NCBI GenBank assembly: GCA_964036195.1
Contig: OZ038455.1
Location: 18,245,855 to 18,309,854, forward strand
Reading direction: 5' to 3'
Source: Sphaerolaimus hirsutus
Taxonomy: Eukaryota; Nematoda; Chromadorea; Monhysterida; Sphaerolaimidae
DNA length: 64,000 nt
Each line of letters starts with the position of its first letter. Within the stretch, counting starts at the first letter, position 1. Below, in pieces: positions 59,887 to 64,000 of this stretch. The notes beneath the pieces are model-generated. The model had not been told where the DNA came from and made no database searches. It worked only from the letters and a program-made list of their open reading frames with translations. Made by a program: the position numbers and the translations under genes.

Positions 59887-62800
59887 TGAGGCTGCTGTGG
59901 TTGATGCGGCCTGGCTTTGGGTGTTGTCGGAGAGGTTTATTGAGTCTAGATGGTTCTGTGGGGGGAGGTTGGTGATGTGTAGTGATGGTGCATTGTGTGC
60001 CGCGGGACCGAGAGCAGTCCCGCACACTGTAAAGTGTCAAATGTCTTGTAAAATGTCGATCAAAACAAAAACATATTTTATCACTCACTGAACTGAACAT
60101 AATTTCGTTACAATTCGCATGATTTTTGATACTTTACTTTACATTTGTCATGTCAATTGACACTTTTCTTTACATTTTACATGACATTTGGCACTTTACT
60201 TAACACTTTATGGGGCTTGGCTAGTGATGTAAAAGCGCCATGGCGCTGGCGCTCGGCGCTAGCGCCAGAGCAAAAAGCGCCATGGCGCTTTTGGCGCTTG
60301 GCGCTATTTTGCTGTGGCGCCATTGGCGCTAGGCGCCATGCCCATGAAGCGCCATGGCGCTTTTGGCGCTTGGCGCTATTTTTGACCGGCGCCAGGAACA
60401 ACATGCCTGGCGCTGGCGCCAAAGCAAAAAGCGCCATGACGCTTCTGGCACTTGGCGCCATTTTGCTCTGGCGCCATTGGCGCTTGGCGCTAGGGGTCGG
60501 AAAAGCGCCATGGCGCTTTTGGCGCTTGGCGCCAAAGTCTGGCGCTTTTCACATCACTAGGCTTGGGACTGCCCCCTTGGGGTGCTTGGCAATCCTTGAC
60601 CTTGTGAAGTGTAAAACTGTACAAATATAATGCAAAATGTCAATCAAAGTAAAAAAAGATTTGACACATTTGAGACTGTTGACACTGTGCATAACATTTG
60701 ACAAATTTGCAGGATATTCAATAACATTTGACATTTCACTTTTCACGGTGTGGAATTTTCATCAGGTGCAATTATTCATAACCTAATGTGCCCGAAAGGG
60801 GAGTAAGCGCAATGAAAGTGTGAGCATTTTTGACATTATTCAAACCATTTGATCGTATTCTAACCTGTAACCTCTACCATAATATCCACCTATTTGACTT
60901 ACTTACTTACAACAACAGATAAAGCGAAACATTCGATCGTTTCCCTAGCTTGGATGGACCATTATTTATCAAACAAAGTTTGTTTTCAAGACCCATTGCT
61001 TAACAAACGATCAGCATCAAACTTACGAAACCATCAAAATCACTAGGGTTGGCCATTTGCCAAATGCAAGGCCGTGTGGATTTTCAACCACACTGCTATG
61101 GCCGCGTTTTCGTAATAAATTAAGTAGCTTCTCTAGAAAATAGCGGAGTGAAATTACTGCATTGATTGTGTTAGTTTGTAGGCTGCATAACAATTGGGTA
61201 GCCCAATTTATACAGTTTGATTTTTACAATTTGGGCGTATTTTATCAGAATGTTTGAGTGCGCCTGGGTAAGTAAATAGGTGATATGAATTTTTTCGAGG
61301 CGGAGTTTCCAAGAAAATGTTTTACTGATAGTTCCAAAGTTCATAAAACGGTTAGTAAGAGGATTATTTACTTTTTAAGCATTATATTTTGAGCAACATT
61401 TTGAGTCATGTAGAATTGTTCATACAGTATTTCCTCGCATTACCCCACCCCTTGAAATGATCCCCTCCCTCAAAATACATGAAGGTGTGAGCGAGCTTAG
61501 GAAAACATAAGAAAAATGCCAAAAAATGTCCCGTTGAGTCACACTTATTACCATGTTCGGGTATATAAAAGCCAAATAGGGCCAAGCGCCAAAAGCGCCT
61601 TGGCGCTTTTTCCTTTGACGTCAGCGCCATGGCACTATTCAATCACTACTTTTGAAGGTAAAAAAATATAATAAATTCCCCTCGAATGAAGCCAGAGTTG
61701 TTAGAATTACTGAACTTTTTTAAAAGTACCGTATTACCTCTAATATAAGGTATACCTTATATTAATTTCGTCAGTTTTTTTTTCGGCGTTTTCGAATACC
61801 TTATATACCTTATATACGGTTTGTATGGACCGTAGCTTCATTGCGGTAGAGTGTACCTTATATTAGAGGTATACCTACCGTATTACCTCGAAATACCCCC
61901 ATGGGGGTTTATTATTTCGCCAGCAAAATTTGAGGGGGGGGTTAATTCGAGGGGGGGGTTTATTCGAGGGGGGGTTTTATTATTTCGTCAGAAATTTTCG
62001 TAAGGATCGTAGTAAATAGTAGGCATTTGCGTACCCAAAATAGGTAATAAATGTGTCCAAACAGGATATATTTGGACATAAAAACGTAGATAGCTACACA
62101 AACTAGTCTATGTGTAGCTGCAATGCAAATTAACAGTAATATACATCATGTACATTGCGTACATGACGTATTTATTATGTACATGACGTACATCATTCCG
62201 AAGGGGGGGGGGTATTTCGAGGGGGGGGTTTATTATTTCCCCAGCCCATTTTGAGGGGGGGTTAATTCGAGGGGGGGGGGTAATTCAAGGGGGGGGATAA
62301 TTCGAGGTAATACGGTATTTTATATTGTTGTTGTCATTTAGTGTTTTATTATGCAGTCTGTTATGCATTTCCCGTACCACAAATTCATAGTGCCCATTTT
62401 GAGGGGGGGGGGGGTATTTCGAGGAAATACGGTATTTAGTATATTTTAGAAAAATGATATGATTTCATCAAAATTTTATTATTTTATTACAGAAAATTGG
62501 GATTTTAGCAACAAAATTTTCTTTGTACGCGTGTACTTTTAAAATATCAGCGTAAAAGTGAGTACCGTATTTCCTGGAAATACCCCCCTCGAAATACCCC
62601 CTCAAAATGGACACCATGAACTTATAAACCCCCCCTCGAAATACCCCCCCCAAAATTTAGTGTATAGAGAACTTAAATGACAAAGGCTGCGGTTTGTCAT
62701 CTGGGTAATGCAAAACACACGTTAAAAACGATGACTCTGTTATGTGAGAACAGTGATTATACGTCTACACACGTATACAAGTCTTTAGAGTCTTCTAAAT

Positions 62801-64000
62801 GGCGATTTTTGTTGCATTTTCGACGTCTGCGTACATTGCAGATGACAATTTAGTACTTGGTTTTCAAAAAATTTCTGGCGAAATAATAACCCCCCCCCCT
62901 CGTTTAACCCCCCCTCAAAATTCTCACTCTGAAACAATAAACCCCCCGGGGGTATTTCGAGGAAATACGGTACATTACTTTTTTAAGTATATGTAAATGT
63001 ATTTACCGCGTACTCGCGTACGCGTAGTATTTTTCGAGTAAATGTGCGTACATTTAAACAACTGTGAATAAGGCACTCGTCGAATAAACCCCCTCGCAAT
63101 TTGTCGGCGAAATAACACCGTATTTCTTCTAATAGAAGTGCGCCGTTCTATCTTTTTCGTCATTTTTTTTTACCTGCCGTTCTATTGGAGGTGCCGTCCT
63201 ATTGGAGGTTGCCGTTCTATTAGCAGAAATACGGTACACGCCCTGCCTTGGCGGATTTCGAAGAAATACGGTATGCATTCATTTATCAAAATACATAAGC
63301 GTACGGTTAGAATGCGGGACGACCAGCAAAAGAAAGAATTTAAAAGTTCAAGTCAATACATTGTCAGTGATTTTATGCATCTCAGTTCGACAACTTGCAA
63401 AAAATGACAAGTTCTCGTATCCAGTCATGTCCTCCGATCAGGAAAACTCTTACTGGACCAGGAAAATGTTACTAGGACCACTCGCACTCGCAGACCCTGT
63501 AAAATTTCAAATAGCATGCAAAATGTCAAACCAGCGGTAAATGAAATATCCAGGCAGAATAAAATTTGACATTTTACATGACTTTTAACACTTTGCATGA
63601 CATTTGACACTTTACACGGCATTTCACAACGACTGGGAGTGGCGGCGATATGTCGCCAACTTGTATCTGGTTAAGAGTACCTAATAAGTAAAGTAAACCT
63701 ACGTAAATAAGTAAAATAATATTGAACACAATTTGGAATTTGGACTACGAAGGCGTTCAAAAACCGCATGACATAAGATAATCGTATTCGCAAGTATACC
63801 TAACTTCCAGAAAATTGACCATATGGCCCCACGCACACTAGTTTACTGGCGTTTTCAGTTTACTGGCGGTAAACTCCATTTTTTAGTTTACTGGCTAAAT
63901 TCACGCATAGTAAAAGTGGGCGGAGTTTAGGCCGCCATCTTTATTTTTTTCAAGTTTGCCTGTGATGTGAATTTACGCTGTAAACATTAATTTCTAATTT
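59887..64000. other. Upstream region, no gene recognised; dense repeats
   Basis: No coding exon with conserved motifs is visible upstream of the first exon. The stretch is made of repeat copies: the CAGACACTGTAAAATGTC-type family (about 60015-60770 and 63485-63640), a GCGCCA-rich hAT-like element (60222-60559), a TAxxGGTATACC-type element (about 61728-61880), two long TACCGTATT-type elements (61877-62316, 62564-62971), and a short element at about 63116-63235. A promoter would be expected here, but no core promoter element can be claimed. Confidence 0.5.
60222..60559. mobile_element. GCGCCATGGCGC-rich hAT-like MITE, near-perfect TSD
   Basis: The ends are TAGTGATGTAAAAGCGCCA and TGGCGCTTTTCACATCACTA. 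Flanks are GGCTTGGC and GGCTTGGG (7 of 8 equal). It sits inside a copy of the CAGACACTGTAAAATGTC-type repeat (about 60015-60770), a further nested insertion. Confidence 0.75.

Noticed and set aside
60145..60630. 161-residue plus-strand Ala/Leu/Trp-rich frame
   Set aside because: It is made of GCGCCATGGCGC repeats of a hAT-like MITE; all frames on both strands are open there because of the repeat unit.
1..64000. tRNA, rRNA or other structured RNA genes
   Set aside because: No tRNA A/B box pair with a foldable cloverleaf or rRNA-like stretch was recognised by reading; a covariance-model search would be needed to exclude small RNAs.

Overview
The window is eukaryotic, intron-rich, transposon-rich DNA, most likely from an invertebrate animal; the phylum cannot be fixed from sequence alone. 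I see one gene. It is a giant gene on the minus strand that fills almost the whole window: its 5' end is near 59.9 kb and its 3' end lies beyond position 1. I could join 76 short exons (75 well supported, one 29-base exon tentative). Each is bounded by AG acceptor and GT donor signals, and every junction keeps reading phase from the first exon to the last. The joined coding sequence in the window is about 11.3 kb, roughly 3,770 residues, and has no stop in the frames used.

The predicted protein is a very large modular secreted or membrane-anchored protein. Its order, N to C, is: a short N-terminus with a hydrophobic helix (59.8 kb); two short EGF-like repeats (58 kb); a von Willebrand factor A (vWA) domain of hemicentin type without the metal-site residues (57.2-54 kb); a hemicentin-like beta domain whose two halves (54 kb and 50.9-49.2 kb) are separated by a second, inserted vWA domain (53.2-51.7 kb); two more EGF-like repeats (47.7 kb); then at least twelve further vWA domains (46.8 kb to 1.5 kb, running out of the window). 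Counting A and B, at least fourteen vWA domains start in the window.

The twelve C-terminal vWA domains fall into three types. Type 1 has a largely intact metal-site (MIDAS) motif such as DSSQS. Type 2 has ETSER or ETSEI instead, lacks the other metal-site positions, and carries a CCPxPF-like motif. Type 3 has ETSYR or ETSHR but keeps the later SDG loop. The first six form three tandem type 1 + type 2 pairs; then come a lone type 2, a type 1, two type 3 domains and two type 1 domains. Threonine-rich, mucin-like linkers built from TTTTTTP-like repeats separate the units. They are short in the first half and reach 100-165 residues in the second half.

Nearly every larger intron, and the 4 kb upstream of the gene, is filled with short non-coding transposable elements. 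At least eight have clean or nearly clean 8-bp target duplications of hAT type, one foldback element has a 9-bp duplication like Mutator-type elements, and there are many copies of families with ends like TACCGTATTTCCTCGAAATA. Several are nested. No rRNA, tRNA, CRISPR or plus-strand gene is supported.
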